Counted from the stretch's first letter, positions 7,245 to 18,175 are shown. The stretch is 64,000 bases of DNA from Rhodococcus sp. H36-A4 (GCF_027158005.1 NZ_JAPVLQ010000006.1:186001-250000), one strand, 5' to 3'. Notes: generated from the sequence alone by a model not told the origin. Numbers and translations are program-made.

Positions 7245-10055
7245 CTAGCCTCGGATCATATTGCGGAGGACGTACTGCAAGATGCCGCCGTTGCGGTAGT
7301 AGTCCGCCTCGCCGGGGGTGTCGATGCGCACCACGGCGTCGAATTCGACCTTCGTGCCGTCGGTCTTCGTCGCCGTGACTGCCATCGTCTTGGGTGTGAC
7401 ACCCTCGTTCAGCTTCTCGACGCCGACGATATCGAATGTCTCGGTGCCGTCGAGCTTCAGCGATGCAGCGCTCTCGCCAACCGGGAACTGAAGCGGAACA
7501 ACGCCCATCCCGATGAGGTTGGAGCGGTGGATACGCTCGAAGGACTCAGTGATGACGGCCTTGACGCCGAGCAGGCTGGTTCCCTTGGCAGCCCAGTCAC
7601 GTGAAGAGCCGCTACCGTACTCCTTACCACCGAGGACCACGAGCGGAATGCCGGCGGCCTGGTAGTTCTGCGAAGCATCGTAGATGAAGGCCTGCGGTCC
7701 ATCTTCCAGGGTGAAGTCACGGGTGTAACCGCCCGAGACGTCATCGAGGAGCTGGTTCTTCAGGCGGATGTTAGCGAACGTTCCACGAATCATGACCTCG
7801 TGGTTGCCGCGGCGCGAACCGAGCGAGTTGTAGTCCTTGCGCTCGACTCCATGCGAGTCCAGGTACTGGGCAGCAGGCGTTCCGGCCTTGATCGGGCCGG
7901 CTGGGCTGATGTGGTCGGTGGTGACCGAATCTCCCAGCAGTGCAAGGACGCGAGCGCCCTTGATGTCCTTGACCGGCTCCGGGTCCATTGTCATGCCGTC
8001 GAAGTACGGGGGCTTGCGCACATAGGTGGACTTCTCGTCCCACGCGAACGTGTCACCCTCGGGGGTCGAAAGGTTTTGCCAGCGGCTGTCCCCGTCGAAA
8101 ATCGTCTTGTACGACTTGCGGAACATGTCCTGGCTGATGGACGACTTGATCGTGTCGTCGATCTCCTGTGCGGACGGCCAGATGTCCTTCAAGTAGACGG
8201 GCTTGCCGTCGTGGTCGTCTCCGAGAGAGTCGGTCTCGAAGTCGAAGTCCATCGTGCCGGCGAGACCGTATGCGATGACGAGTGGGGGCGAAGCCAGGTA
8301 GTTCATCTTGACGTCGGGGGAGATCCGACCCTCGAAGTTTCGGTTACCGGAGAGCACTGCAGTGACCGAAAGGTCGTTGTCGTTGATCGCTTTCGAGATC
8401 GGTTCGGCGAGAGGACCGGTGTTGCCGATGCAGGTGGTGCATCCGTAGCCACCGAGGTAGTAGCCGAGCTTCTCGAGGTACGGCCACAGACCGGCCTTCT
8501 CGTAGTAGTCGGTGACTACCTGCGAGCCGGGCGCCATGTTGGTCTTGACCCACGGCTTGGTGGTCAAGCCCTTGTCGACGGCGTTGCGCGCGAGCAGTGC
8601 AGCGCCGAGCATGACCGACGGGTTCGAGGTGTTGGTGCAGGAGGTGATGCCTGCGACGACGACCGCGCCGTGGTCGAGGACGAACTCGGCGCCCTCTTCG
8701 GACTTGACGGTGATCGGCTTGCTCGGGCGACCGTCGGAACCGTACGCGGCGGACTGGACGGCGACGGCGTCGTCCTCGGTGAACGACAGTGAAGCGGGGT
8801 CGCTCGCGGGGAACGACTCGTTGAGTGCCTCGTCGAGCTTGCTGTCACCCTCGTGTGCGGGGTGGCTCTCATCGACGTAGTTGTGGATGTCCCTGCGGAA
8901 CGCAGGCTTGGACTCCGACAACAGAATTCGGTCCTGCGGGCGCTTCGGTCCGGCAATGGACGGAACGACGGTGTTGAGGTCGAGCTCGATGTACTCGGAG
9001 TACACGGGCTCGTTCTCCGGGTCGTGCCACATGCCCTGTTCCCTGGCATACGCCTCGACAAGCGCCAGCTGCTCGTCGCTGCGGCCGGTCAGGCGCAGGT
9101 AGTTGATGGTCTCTTCGTCGATCGGGAAAATTGCCGCGGTGGAACCGAACTCGGGGCTCATGTTGCCCAGCGTTGCTCGGTTGGCCAGAGGTACCTCTGC
9201 GACGCCCTTGCCGTAGAACTCCACGAACTTGCCGACGACGCCGTGTTTACGGAGCATTTCGGTCGCGGTGAGAACGACGTCGGTCGCGGTCACGCCGGGC
9301 TGAATCTCCCCGGAGAGCTTGAAGCCGACGACGCGGGGGATGAGCATCGAGACCGGCTGGCCGAGCATTGCTGCTTCGGCTTCGATCCCGCCGACGCCCC
9401 AACCCAACACGCCCAGGCCGTTGACCATCGTGGTGTGTGAATCGGTACCGACGCACGTATCGGGATACGCCTGGCCGTTGCGGGTCATGACGGTCGGTGC
9501 CAGGTACTCGATGTTGACCTGGTGCACGATACCCATGCCGGGGGGTACGACCTTGAAGTCGTCGAACGCGCCCTGTCCCCAACGAAGGAACTGGTAGCGC
9601 TCGCCGTTGCGCTCGTACTCGAGGTCCACGTTGCGCTCGAGGGCATCGGCGCGGCCGAACACGTCGAGAATCACCGAGTGGTCGATGACCATGTCGGCAG
9701 GAGAGAGCGGGTTGACCTTGCTCGGGTCGCCGCCCAGTGTGGTCACGGCTTCGCGCATGGTGGCCAGGTCGACGATGCAGGGCACGCCGGTGAAGTCCTG
9801 CATGATGACTCGAGCTGGGGTGAATTGAATTTCGATGCTCGGGTCCGCGGACGGATCCCACGAAGCGATCGAACGAATATGGTCGGCGGTGATGTTGGCA
9901 CCGTCCTCGGTGCGAAGGAGGTTCTCCGCGAGGACCTTCAGTGCGTATGGCAACTTTTCGGCACCGGGCAAGGCCGACAGACGGAAGATCTCGTAGGAGT
10001 TCTTTCCGACCTCGAGGGTGCCCTTTGCACCGAATGAGTTATTACTAGCGGTCAC
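7245..10055 (-). CDS. acn: Aconitate hydratase A (aconitase)
   Basis: The 936-residue enzyme interconverts citrate and isocitrate in the TCA cycle using a [4Fe-4S] cluster. The three cluster cysteines are visible in [11 protein letters not shown] (near residue 472) and [12 protein letters not shown] (near 538 and 541), and the C-terminal swivel domain carries [13 protein letters not shown]. Length and motifs fit the monomeric AcnA/IRP1-like class, as in M. tuberculosis Rv1475c. It is followed by its repressor gene acnR and preceded by about 350 bases with a candidate AcnR operator. Proteins of this class can bind RNA when the cluster is lost, but nothing here tests that. Confidence 0.97.
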   Translation of the reverse strand: MTASNNSFGAKGTLEVGKNSYEIFRLSALPGAEKLPYALKVLAENLLRTEDGANITADHIRSIASWDPSADPSIEIQFTPARVIMQDFTGVPCIVDLATMREAVTTLGGDPSKVNPLSPADMVIDHSVILDVFGRADALERNVDLEYERNGERYQFLRWGQGAFDDFKVVPPGMGIVHQVNIEYLAPTVMTRNGQAYPDTCVGTDSHTTMVNGLGVLGWGVGGIEAEAAMLGQPVSMLIPRVVGFKLSGEIQPGVTATDVVLTATEMLRKHGVVGKFVEFYGKGVAEVPLANRATLGNMSPEFGSTAAIFPIDEETINYLRLTGRSDEQLALVEAYAREQGMWHDPENEPVYSEYIELDLNTVVPSIAGPKRPQDRILLSESKPAFRRDIHNYVDESHPAHEGDSKLDEALNESFPASDPASLSFTEDDAVAVQSAAYGSDGRPSKPITVKSEEGAEFVLDHGAVVVAGITSCTNTSNPSVMLGAALLARNAVDKGLTTKPWVKTNMAPGSQVVTDYYEKAGLWPYLEKLGYYLGGYGCTTCIGNTGPLAEPISKAINDNDLSVTAVLSGNRNFEGRISPDVKMNYLASPPLVIAYGLAGTMDFDFETDSLGDDHDGKPVYLKDIWPSAQEIDDTIKSSISQDMFRKSYKTIFDGDSRWQNLSTPEGDTFAWDEKSTYVRKPPYFDGMTMDPEPVKDIKGARVLALLGDSVTTDHISPAGPIKAGTPAAQYLDSHGVERKDYNSLGSRRGNHEVMIRGTFANIRLKNQLLDDVSGGYTRDFTLEDGPQAFIYDASQNYQAAGIPLVVLGGKEYGSGSSRDWAAKGTSLLGVKAVITESFERIHRSNLIGMGVVPLQFPVGESAASLKLDGTETFDIVGVEKLNEGVTPKTMAVTATKTDGTKVEFDAVVRIDTPGEADYYRNGGILQYVLRNMIRG

Positions 10056-10405
10056 TTCAGCTCCACTCGTCTATGAGGCACACCGCCGACGGGGCTGTGT
10101 CGACGGTTGAAGCGAGACCTTCTACGCGACCGAGCGGTGCGCCGAACGCCTCGTTGTAAGTCTAACAGTACGCTTGTCCTGTGAAACCCTGAGGGCAGGC
10201 CTGATGGTGTGTCGGCGAGCCCTACACCGACAATCCTCACGCAGTGGCACTACCTTCGCAATGCAGGGCAACCTCACTACCGGCCATGCCGCCAGTGTCC
10301 AATGCGATCCTGCGAGGAGTCGGTGACGTAAGGTTCGGACGGGCCGCTCGTACTGTTCGGTAACGACCGCCACCCACCGACTCCGCTATTGCGACTGGAC
10401 GAGAG
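10056..10405. promoter_or_regulatory. Divergent control region between acn and the DUF6676-like gene
   Basis: These 350 bases hold no convincing gene. They must contain the acn promoter (minus strand) and the promoter of the gene starting at 10406. On the minus strand a plausible acn promoter is TTCACA with TAGACT about 15 bases downstream, and it overlaps the candidate AcnR operator at 10166-10181. I see no clear riboswitch or other structure. Confidence 0.5.
10166..10181. promoter_or_regulatory. Candidate AcnR operator upstream of acn
   Basis: The 16-base sequence CAGTACGCTTGTCCTG is an imperfect inverted repeat that fits the published C. glutamicum AcnR site CAGNAC-N4-GTACTG except for one half-site base. 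It lies 111-126 bases upstream of the acn start and overlaps a plausible promoter. The match to a known motif, next to a gene pair known to be linked by this repressor, is the basis. Binding is untested. Confidence 0.6.
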
Positions 10406-10996
10406 ATGCCTGATCCGATTCTTGCTTTTGTTCCGCTGGCCGCCGAAGTCCCACCCGGCACGGACATCGATTCGGTCGTGGCCGACGTCGCCGAGTCCGG
10501 GGTCAGTGCGCCTCCTGCACTTCGGAGCGATCTGCAGGTCGTAGTTCAGCGTGCAGAGGAGCATGGAGTCGATCTCGGGATCGTGGTGATGGAAAAGGAC
10601 CCCATTCACGATTCTCAGTTACGTGATCTTGCGACAGCGGTCGGTACCCAGGACGGCGGCACCGTCCTCGTCTTGAGCCCAGGTCAGGTGGGGTCTTTCA
10701 GTGACACTGTCAGCCGAGTGACGCTCGAAGCTGGGCAAGATCGCACCTACACGGGCAATCCTGTCGTCGGAGCCGACAACTTCGTCGACACGCTGGTCGG
10801 CCCGCAGACTCCGTGGGGTTTGATCACGGGTCTGATCCTTGTTCTCGTCACGGCGGTGGCAGCAGCAACTGCAATGGCGAAAATCCGGCGCCACAAGGCG
10901 CGGGCTGTCTCGACTTCAGAGCTTCGCGAAACGGAGCGGCCCACGCCGGCATCCGAACCGAGCAACTCTTCTGGCGAGTCTGCCACCGAACGCTGA
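10406..10996 (+). CDS. Membrane-anchored DUF6676-like protein (Rv1476 equivalent)
   Basis: The 196-residue protein has a soluble N-terminal domain of about 130 residues, one strong transmembrane segment at about residues 137-158 (WGLITGLILVLVTAVAAATA) and a basic, then Ser/Glu-rich cytoplasmic tail. It occupies the position of M. tuberculosis Rv1476, a membrane protein of unknown function between acn and ripA. The soluble part has an alternating alpha/beta look similar to TPM-like domains, but I cannot assign a function. Proximity to ripA and moxR suggests an envelope role. A strong terminator follows, so it is probably a single-gene unit. Confidence 0.8.
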   Translation: MPDPILAFVPLAAEVPPGTDIDSVVADVAESGVSAPPALRSDLQVVVQRAEEHGVDLGIVVMEKDPIHDSQLRDLATAVGTQDGGTVLVLSPGQVGSFSDTVSRVTLEAGQDRTYTGNPVVGADNFVDTLVGPQTPWGLITGLILVLVTAVAAATAMAKIRRHKARAVSTSELRETERPTPASEPSNSSGESATER

Positions 10997-11027
10997 AAAT
11001 CGACTCTGCCGGATACCGCAGGACCGT

Positions 11028-11052
11028 ACGCCCCGACTTCTGGTCGGGGCGT
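11028..11052 (+). terminator. Intrinsic terminator after the DUF6676-like gene
   Basis: A perfect 10-bp stem (ACGCCCCGAC / GTCGGGGCGT) with a 5-base loop lies 32 bases after the stop codon and is followed by TCGTCATCTGTT. It separates this gene from the ripA unit. Confidence 0.8.
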
Positions 11053-11415
11053 TCGTCATCTGTTGGAAAAAGTCGAAAAAACTGTTTCGCGTAAACACCG
11101 AGTTCAGGGCATTTGCGCTGGTCGAATTACATATATGTTCTTTGGGACTGGAGTTTCTTTAGTGTGCGAAGTGTCGTACGGTGCCATTGGCACTGCTGGG
11201 GAAGGAGTGTCGCAGAGGGCAGAGGTCTATCCGAGTTACCTCGGGTGACGCCTGCTTCGGGTGGGACCGACGTGGTCTACACCTGTGGTGATGCTGCGTG
11301 CTTCCTCCCTGCCCGATGAGCGCGAATTCCGGCACCTGATGTGGGTGCTGGGTCCTCTCCTTCGGCGTCGACGATCGATAGAACGTCGCGAGCGCCGGAG
11401 CAGAGGGAGACAACT
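11053..11415 (+). other. Long leader/promoter region of the ripA-like gene
   Basis: About 360 bases contain no convincing gene. Near 11123-11137 is an AT-rich stretch (ATTACATATATG) that could hold a -10 box, which would leave a 5' leader of more than 250 nucleotides. The segment around 11290-11340 (CTTCCTCCCTGCCCGATG and later CACCTGATGTGGG) looks faintly like the 3' part of c-di-AMP riboswitches found before other actinobacterial cell-wall hydrolase genes. The diagnostic CAGCTAAC block is missing, so I do not call a riboswitch. GGGAG at 11405-11409 serves the TTG start at 11416. Confidence 0.4.
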
Positions 11416-12945
11416 TTGACGCGACGAGCATTCCGCGGGACACGCCGCTGCGCGTTCTCCAAAACCGCGAGAGTCTTCGTTGGGGCCGGAATGGTTGTTG
11501 CATTGATAAGCGGCGCTTCCAGCACCGCTCTCGCTGTTCCGCCGCCGCCGCCCAACCCATCCGACTCCGACATTGCCGCCGCGGGCTCCGCGGTAGAGCA
11601 ACAACTCGGTGCCGTGGGTGCGCTGATCAATCAAGTCGCGTCTGCGAACCAACAGCTCGCCCAACTCGATGCTGACGTGGCGATCAAACGCGAGGACGTC
11701 AACAAGGCCCTCGTCGATCTTCAAAATGCTCGCGACGCCGCCGACGTAGCTTCGCAACTCGTCGTCTTTGCTCAGCAGGCTCTCACCGATGCAGGTGTTC
11801 GAATCCAGGCGGCACAGCAAAAGTTCAACGATTTCGCCGTGTCGAGCTACACCCAGGGCACAGGCGTCGCCTCGGTGTCCTCGTTCCTCGGATCGAGTGG
11901 ACCAGACGACGTTCTCGACCGTGCGCAGGTACTGAAGGTTCTGTCGAACAGCCAGAACGCTGTGCTCGACGGTCTCCAACGGGCCAGAACCGAACAGGCC
12001 AACCGTGACTCCGCGGCTCGCGAGTCCAAACAACAAGCCGATGCCGCAGCCTCGACAGCAGAGTCCAAGAAAGCAGATGCCGAGGAAGCGATAGCGACCG
12101 CCCGCGCCGCGCTCCAAGCCCAGGCAGAACAGAAGGCTGCGATCGAGAGCGAGCGTGACTCAGCGCAGAGTCAGCTCGATTCCGCACGATCGAACGTGGC
12201 AGGACTTGCCGATCAGCGCGTCGCCTATTCGACCTGGGAGTCACAGAAGGCAGCGGAGGATGCAGCCATTGCCGCCGCGGCGGCCGCAGCGAAGCAGGCG
12301 GCAGTTCAAGCTGCTGCCAGGGTTGCAGCGAACCAGGCTGCGAGTGCGGCTGCGGCTGCCGCAGCAGCAGGTCAACGATCCCACGCCGATATCGACGAAG
12401 ATCAGGACTCTGTCGTCAGCGACTCCACCGGCAGCGACTCTGCAGGCAGCACGGGCACCACGACACCCACGACACCGAAGAAGCCGCGAAGCTCGGGCCA
12501 ATCGAGTTCGTCCCTCACCGGCAGTGCAGCAGTCGAGCTCGCCATCGACCGCGGAATGTCCCAGCTGGGCGTCCCGTATTCCTGGGGTGGCGGCGACGAA
12601 AACGGACCGACGAAAGGAATCCGGGACGGGGGAGTGGCCGATAGCTACGGCGACTACAACAAGGTCGGCTTCGACTGTTCCGGATTGATGATCTACGCGT
12701 TCGGGGGACTCGGCATATCGCTGCCGCACTACACGGGCTATCAATACACGGCAGGCAAACAGGTCCCATCCTCGAACATGAAGCGCGGGGACATGATCTT
12801 CTATGGACCGAACGCCAGTCAGCACGTCGCGCTGTATCTGGGCGACGGGAAGATGCTCGAAGCCCCTCAATCCGGTGACATCGTGAAGGTTTCGTCCGTT
12901 CGATACGACGGTATGACGCCGTATGCAGTACGTATGGTGTCCTGA
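11416..12945 (+). CDS. ripA: RipA-type NlpC/P60 peptidoglycan endopeptidase
   Basis: The 509-residue secreted enzyme cleaves stem peptides of peptidoglycan during cell division. It has an arginine-rich N-terminus and signal peptide (cleavage likely after ALA at residue 40), a long Ala/Gln-rich coiled coil (about 55-300), a low-complexity Ser/Thr linker, and a C-terminal NlpC/P60 domain. The catalytic residues are Cys421 (FDCSGL), His470 (SQHVALY) and probably Glu482 (MLEAP), in line with RipA. The TTG start is chosen for GGGAG six bases upstream and the correct signal peptide. In M. tuberculosis ripA is followed by the paralogue ripB; here moxR follows directly. In RipA the coiled coil blocks the active site until processing. 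Confidence 0.93.
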   Translation: MTRRAFRGTRRCAFSKTARVFVGAGMVVALISGASSTALAVPPPPPNPSDSDIAAAGSAVEQQLGAVGALINQVASANQQLAQLDADVAIKREDVNKALVDLQNARDAADVASQLVVFAQQALTDAGVRIQAAQQKFNDFAVSSYTQGTGVASVSSFLGSSGPDDVLDRAQVLKVLSNSQNAVLDGLQRARTEQANRDSAARESKQQADAAASTAESKKADAEEAIATARAALQAQAEQKAAIESERDSAQSQLDSARSNVAGLADQRVAYSTWESQKAAEDAAIAAAAAAAKQAAVQAAARVAANQAASAAAAAAAAGQRSHADIDEDQDSVVSDSTGSDSAGSTGTTTPTTPKKPRSSGQSSSSLTGSAAVELAIDRGMSQLGVPYSWGGGDENGPTKGIRDGGVADSYGDYNKVGFDCSGLMIYAFGGLGISLPHYTGYQYTAGKQVPSSNMKRGDMIFYGPNASQHVALYLGDGKMLEAPQSGDIVKVSSVRYDGMTPYAVRMVS

Positions 12946-13103
12946 CGGCATTCTTCGGGGGCCACTCGGTAGGCTCGCCCCACAGGAGACATCGGTAGCC
13001 TTGGGGGGCGGCCTCACGGCGCAAGCAGTCATCGTCTGAAATAGTCGATGGTCGATACCGAACGTGCCCGAGAAGTGATTCGATTGAAAGCGGTGAATTC
13101 TTG

Positions 13104-14441
13104 GTGACATCACGTGACGGCGCCGAAGTGAACGGCAGCGTCTCGCAGGACAGCGGTTCGAACGGCAGCATGTCCAAGGGCGGCGCCTCGGGCGGGAATG
13201 GATCGGGCCGCACCGATGCGGCAGGGCTCGCACATGATGTGCAGATCCTCGAAAAGGCCGTGTACGAGGTCAAGCGTGTGATCGTCGGCCAGGATCGACT
13301 GGTCGAACGGATCCTCGTAGGACTTCTTGCACGCGGCCACGTACTCCTCGAGGGTGTGCCCGGAGTGGCGAAGACCCTTGCAGTGGAAACTTTCGCCAAG
13401 GTTGTCGGTGGAACGTTCTCTCGCGTTCAATTCACGCCCGACCTTGTGCCCACAGACCTGATCGGTACACGCATCTATCGGCAGGGGCGCGAAGAATTCG
13501 ACACCGAACTAGGTCCAGTCGTTGCCAACTTCGTGCTGGCCGACGAGATCAACCGCGCACCCGCAAAAGTACAGTCCGCATTGCTGGAAGTAATGGCGGA
13601 GCGGCAAGTGTCCATCGGTGGTCATACCTTCGCGATGCCCGACCCCTTTCTGGTCATGGCGACGCAGAACCCGATCGAGAACGAAGGTGTCTATCCCCTT
13701 CCCGAAGCTCAGCGTGACCGGTTCTTGTTCAAAATCGTCGTCGACTACCCCTCTGTCGAGGAAGAACGCGAAATCGTCTACCGGATGGGCACCGCGGTCC
13801 CGACTCCGAAGCAAATCCTCGATCCAGAGGAGCTGGTTCGGCTCCAAGACGTCGCGAGTTCGGTGTTCGTTCATCATGCACTCGTCGACTACGTCGTCCG
13901 CGTCATCGCTGCGACGAGAACGCCCGAACAACTCGGTCTCGACGACGTCGCAAGTTGGATCGCATACGGCGCGTCTCCGCGAGCAACTCTCGGGATCATC
14001 TCGGCATCGCGCGCCCTTGCTCTAGTGCGAGGACGTGATTACGTGGTGCCGCAGGACGTGCTCGAAGTGATCCCCGACGTTCTCCGTCACCGCCTCGTCC
14101 TGTCCTACGACGCACTCGCCGACGAGGTGACTCCGGAAGATGTGATCACTCGTATCTTGCAGGCGGTGGGTCTTCCCCAGGTGGCCCCTCAAGCGGTCGG
14201 CGCGCAGCAGGTCCCCCGAGCGCCTTTCGTCCCGCAGCAACCGGCGAACCAAGGCGCGGCGCCGCAGCATCCTCCGCAACAGGGAATGCCGCAGCAGGGA
14301 GTACCGCAGCAGGGAGTACCGCAGCAGGGAGTGCCGCAGCAGGCATACAACGCAGGCGTGCCACAAGGACAGCCGGGTCCAGCCCCGTCCCTGGACAAAT
14401 CCGCGGGGAATTCCCCAGCCGTGGGTAGCCAGCAGCAGTGA
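13104..14441 (+). CDS. moxR1: MoxR-family AAA+ ATPase
   Basis: The 445-residue ATPase has Walker A GVPGVAKT near residue 84, Walker B VLADEINRAP and sensor region MATQNPIE, all typical of MoxR proteins, which act as chaperones with DUF58 and VWA partners. The next two genes encode exactly those partners, overlapping by four bases each. The GTG at 13104 (VTSRDG) resembles the M. tuberculosis Rv1479 start; a TTG one codon earlier is also possible. The final 70 residues are a Pro/Gln-rich tail with a five-residue repeat (PQQGV), encoded by a 15-bp tandem repeat. The role is probably envelope-related, given ripA upstream. Confidence 0.93.
   Translation: MTSRDGAEVNGSVSQDSGSNGSMSKGGASGGNGSGRTDAAGLAHDVQILEKAVYEVKRVIVGQDRLVERILVGLLARGHVLLEGVPGVAKTLAVETFAKVVGGTFSRVQFTPDLVPTDLIGTRIYRQGREEFDTELGPVVANFVLADEINRAPAKVQSALLEVMAERQVSIGGHTFAMPDPFLVMATQNPIENEGVYPLPEAQRDRFLFKIVVDYPSVEEEREIVYRMGTAVPTPKQILDPEELVRLQDVASSVFVHHALVDYVVRVIAATRTPEQLGLDDVASWIAYGASPRATLGIISASRALALVRGRDYVVPQDVLEVIPDVLRHRLVLSYDALADEVTPEDVITRILQAVGLPQVAPQAVGAQQVPRAPFVPQQPANQGAAPQHPPQQGMPQQGVPQQGVPQQGVPQQAYNAGVPQGQPGPAPSLDKSAGNSPAVGSQQQ
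14274..14348 (+). repeat. 15-bp tandem repeat encoding PQQG-type tail of MoxR
   Basis: Five consecutive 15-base units of the form CCGCAGCAGGGAGTA lie inside the 3' end of moxR. The second to fourth are almost identical and the first and last are divergent. They encode repeated Pro-Gln-Gln-Gly-Val. In-frame copy-number change would only lengthen or shorten the tail. Confidence 0.9.
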
Positions 14442-15430
14442 GCGGGGCACTTGCCCGCGGGGCGGGTCGACCACCCGACTCGCGGCCCCCGTCGTTCCGG
14501 AGCGGTGAACTACGTGACCCCACACTCGCTGCGGCGTTGCGCACTTTGGAATTGACAGTCCGCCGCCGTCTCGACGGCGTGTTGCACGGTGACCACCTCG
14601 GATTGATTCCGGGACCTGGTTCCGAGCCCGGCGACGCGCGGGAGTACCAGCCTGGTGACGACGTCCGACAGATGGACTGGTCGGTTACCGCTCGGACGAC
14701 TCACCCGCACGTCCGTCAGTCTGTTGCGGATCGTGAACTGGAAACTTGGATGGTCGTCGATCTGTCGGCCAGTCTCGATTTCGGTACGACGGGGTGCGAG
14801 AAGCGAGATCTGGCTGTCGCGGCGGCCGCCGCAATCACCCACTTGACCAGTGGTGGAGGCAATCGCATCGGTGCTGTGGTTGCTACTGGAGCGCAAACGA
14901 CTCGGATCCCGGCCAGGGGTGGCCGAATCCACTCACAGACGTTGCTCCGGACCATCGCGACCACGCCCAGTGCCGCAGACGGCGTCCGAGGAGATCTTCG
15001 TTCGGCCATCGAAGCGCTTCGTCGGCCGCAACGCAGGCGGGGGATGGCAGTGGTGATCAGTGATTTCCTCGGGCCGATCGATTGGGAGCGATCGCTGCGA
15101 GCGATCTCTGCACGGCACGACGTGTTGGCGGTGGAAGTACTCGATCCTCGGGACCTCGAATTGCCGGATGTCGGGGATGTAGTCCTCCACGACCCCGAAA
15201 CAGGCCGCACCCGTGAGTTCAGCACGACGCCGCAGTTGCGTGCTGATTTCGCCGAAGCTGCCGCGTCTCATCGCGAGGACGTGGAGCGTGCGCTTCGTCG
15301 CTGTGGTGCTCCGCGACTGACTCTCCGAACCGACGGAGACTGGATAGCGGACGTCGTCCGCTTCGTTTCTTCGCGCCGCCACACCTTCGGTTCCAGCGCA
15401 GTCAACTCGGCTCGGGCAGGTCGCCGGTGA
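14438..15430 (+). CDS. DUF58 protein of the MoxR system (Rv1480-like)
   Basis: The 330-residue protein carries the DUF58 core motif [20 protein letters not shown] at about residues 73-92 and a vWA-like Rossmann fold with DLSASLDFG (near residue 110), a MIDAS-type metal site. DUF58 proteins work with MoxR ATPases, but their substrates are mostly unknown. No transmembrane segment is seen. It starts with GTG overlapping the moxR stop (GTGA) and overlaps the VWA gene in the same way, so the three are translationally coupled. M. tuberculosis Rv1480 is the positional equivalent. Confidence 0.9.
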   Translation: MSGALARGAGRPPDSRPPSFRSGELRDPTLAAALRTLELTVRRRLDGVLHGDHLGLIPGPGSEPGDAREYQPGDDVRQMDWSVTARTTHPHVRQSVADRELETWMVVDLSASLDFGTTGCEKRDLAVAAAAAITHLTSGGGNRIGAVVATGAQTTRIPARGGRIHSQTLLRTIATTPSAADGVRGDLRSAIEALRRPQRRRGMAVVISDFLGPIDWERSLRAISARHDVLAVEVLDPRDLELPDVGDVVLHDPETGRTREFSTTPQLRADFAEAAASHREDVERALRRCGAPRLTLRTDGDWIADVVRFVSSRRHTFGSSAVNSARAGRR

Positions 15431-16419
15431 GCCTGTCCGAGTTCACCTCGCCGTGGTGGCTGCTGTTTCTGCTCGTCGTTGTCGGTTTGGTCGTCGGTTA
15501 CGTCGCGGCGCAGCGTCGTCGCCACAAGCACACTTTGCGGTTCTCCAATATGGAATTGTTGGAGACAGTGGCACCGACGCGGCCGAACTACTTGCGTCAC
15601 GTGCCAACCGCACTCATCCTCGTTGGTCTGCTCCTGCTGACAATTGCATTGGCGGGCCCGACTGCTGATCAGAAAGTGCCGCGGAACCGCGCGACCGTGA
15701 TACTGGTGATCGACGTGTCGTTGTCAATGGAGGCAACCGACGTCGAACCGTCTCGGTTGGCGGCCGCGCAGGAGGCCGGAAAGTCGTTCGCCGACGGGTT
15801 GACTCCGGGTATCAATCTGGGGCTCGTTGCCTTCGCTGGAACGGCATCGGTGCTCGTATCGCCTACCGCTAATCGAGAAGCGACCAAGGCTGCCATCGAC
15901 AAACTTCAATTGAGCGAACGAACTGCAACTGGTGAGGCGATTTTTACCTCGCTGCAGTCGATCGACACGCTGGGAGCGGTGCTCGGTGGAGGTGATGCGG
16001 CCCCGCCTGCTCGAATTGTTCTGTTGTCCGACGGCAAACAGACCGTTCCGGAGAGCCCTGACGATCCGCGGGGTGGATACACCGCTGCGCGCGCCGCGAA
16101 GGACAAGAACGTACCGATCTCGACGATTTCTTTCGGGACGAGCTACGGGACAGTCGACATCGAAGACGAGTCCGGAGTCGAACGAGTACCGGTCCCAGTC
16201 GACGACCCGTCTTTGCGGGAGATTGCCGATCTTTCCGGTGGAAGCTTCTTCACCGCTTCCTCACTCGAAGAATTGCGCGCGGTGTACGACACGCTGGAAG
16301 AGCAAATCGGGTTCGAGATCACCCGTGGAGATGCGAGCCGTCCGTGGTTGATTCTCGGAGTCCTGCTCACAACATTGGGTTTGGGCACGGCTTTGGTTCT
16401 CCGACAACGATTGCCCTGA
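15427..16419 (+). CDS. VWA-domain membrane protein (BatA-like, Rv1481-like)
   Basis: The 330-residue protein has two N-terminal membrane segments (about 8-27 and 60-78), a von Willebrand factor A domain with the MIDAS motif DVSLS at residues 96-100 and a further metal-site aspartate region (LLSDGKQT), and a C-terminal membrane segment (about 306-325). This is the Aerotolerance BatA-like architecture. It should bind partner proteins at the membrane through the metal site, together with MoxR and the DUF58 protein. It starts with GTG overlapping the DUF58 stop. M. tuberculosis Rv1481 has the same architecture. Confidence 0.9.
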   Translation: MSLSEFTSPWWLLFLLVVVGLVVGYVAAQRRRHKHTLRFSNMELLETVAPTRPNYLRHVPTALILVGLLLLTIALAGPTADQKVPRNRATVILVIDVSLSMEATDVEPSRLAAAQEAGKSFADGLTPGINLGLVAFAGTASVLVSPTANREATKAAIDKLQLSERTATGEAIFTSLQSIDTLGAVLGGGDAAPPARIVLLSDGKQTVPESPDDPRGGYTAARAAKDKNVPISTISFGTSYGTVDIEDESGVERVPVPVDDPSLREIADLSGGSFFTASSLEELRAVYDTLEEQIGFEITRGDASRPWLILGVLLTTLGLGTALVLRQRLP

Positions 16420-16429
16420 TTCCCAGTTA

Positions 16430-16443
16430 TTACTCACCAGTAA
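16430..16443. promoter_or_regulatory. 14-bp palindrome upstream of fabG1
   Basis: TTACTCACCAGTAA is a palindrome with 5-bp arms and a 4-base spacer, eight bases upstream of a plausible -35 box for fabG1. Half-sites of the TTACT/AGTAA type are used by several TetR-family regulators of lipid metabolism, so it may be an operator of the FAS-II genes. The regulator is unknown. Confidence 0.4.
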
Positions 16444-16450
16444 GTTTCGC

Positions 16451-17208
<758 letters not shown>

Positions 17209-17280
17209 CCACTCGGGGATCCGAGTTTTCGCAACTGGTAAACCTCTTTTCTCATTTCGATTCGATCGGTAAGGATGAAC

Positions 17281-18105
17281 ATGGGCGGACTGCTCGAAGG
17301 AAAGACAATTCTCATCACCGGCATCATCACCGATGCCTCCATCGCGTTCCACGCCGCAGCCATGGCGCAGGAGCAAGGAGCGAAGGTCATCATCACGGGT
17401 TTCGATCGGCTTCGGTTGATCGATCGCATCGCGCAGCGCCTACCGAAGGAAGTGCCCCCCGCGATCGAACTCGACGCCACCAACGAGGAGCACCTGTCGG
17501 CGCTCGCCGATCGTATTCGTGAAGTAGCCCCCGAAGGCATCGACGGCGTCTTACATTCGATCGCTTTTGCGCCTCGCACACTCATGGGCCCGGGTGCTTT
17601 GCCGTTCCTCGAGGGGCCAGGTCCCGACGCGGCACGCGCGTTCGAAATCTCGGCGTGGAGTTACGCGTCGCTGGCGCGGGCTGTTCTGCCTGTCATGAAC
17701 GAGGGCGGTTCCATCGTCGGGATGGACTTCGATCCGCGTACCTCGATGCCGTACTACAACTGGATGGGCGTGGCGAAGGCTGCACTCGAGTCGGTCAACC
17801 GGTACGTGGCTCGTGAAGTAGGCGCCGCGAAGAAGATCAGGTCCAATCTGGTTGCTGCCGGGCCGATCAAGACCCTTGCTGCAAAGGCTATCGCCGGAAC
17901 GGCTACCGGCGACGCCACCAAGATGAATCAGCTCAACGATTACTGGTCCGGATCGGCGCCGATCGGCTGGGATGTCGACAACCCGACCGTGGTCGCCAAG
18001 TCGATCGTGGCGTTGCTGTCGGATTGGTTGCCAGGAACGACCGGCTCGATCGTGTACGTCGACGGCGGTGCCAGCCACAACACCTGGTTGCCCGACGACA
18101 TGTAG
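17281..18105 (+). CDS. inhA: InhA, enoyl-ACP reductase (NADH)
   Basis: The 274-residue enzyme performs the last reduction of the FAS-II cycle and is the isoniazid target in mycobacteria. It has [11 protein letters not shown] (about 14-24), the NADH-contact serine equivalent to M. tuberculosis Ser94 at Ser93 (LHSIAF), and active-site Tyr159 and Lys166 (YNWMGVAK). The ATG at 17281 is preferred because AAGGA (17271-17275) stands five bases upstream, whereas it would touch the alternative ATG at 17275; MGGLL also matches InhA starts. The common resistance position therefore carries the wild-type serine. A long hairpin follows the stop. Confidence 0.95.
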   Translation: MGGLLEGKTILITGIITDASIAFHAAAMAQEQGAKVIITGFDRLRLIDRIAQRLPKEVPPAIELDATNEEHLSALADRIREVAPEGIDGVLHSIAFAPRTLMGPGALPFLEGPGPDAARAFEISAWSYASLARAVLPVMNEGGSIVGMDFDPRTSMPYYNWMGVAKAALESVNRYVAREVGAAKKIRSNLVAAGPIKTLAAKAIAGTATGDATKMNQLNDYWSGSAPIGWDVDNPTVVAKSIVALLSDWLPGTTGSIVYVDGGASHNTWLPDDM

Positions 18106-18113
18106 TCCGTCTG

Positions 18114-18175
18114 GCCTCATGCAAGCATCGACGAGTGGGGGCCTACCAGATGGTGGATCGATGCTTGTATGAGGC
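18114..18175 (+). terminator. Long stem-loop after inhA
   Basis: The arms GCCTCATGCAAGCATCGA and TCGATGCTTGTATGAGGC pair over 18 positions with one wobble and a 26-base loop. It begins eight bases after the inhA stop. No strong T-run follows, so it may act in mRNA processing or as a weak terminator before hemH. Confidence 0.6.

Noticed and set aside
7800-8792. A 330-codon open frame opposite acn
   Set aside because: It is a shadow of the aconitase gene, Val/Arg/Asp-rich with no motif.
11170-11345. Possible c-di-AMP (ydaO) riboswitch before ripA
   Set aside because: Only fragments resemble the consensus. The conserved CAGCTAAC-type block and the GGGGGACCC block are not clearly present, so I keep it only as a question for a covariance search.
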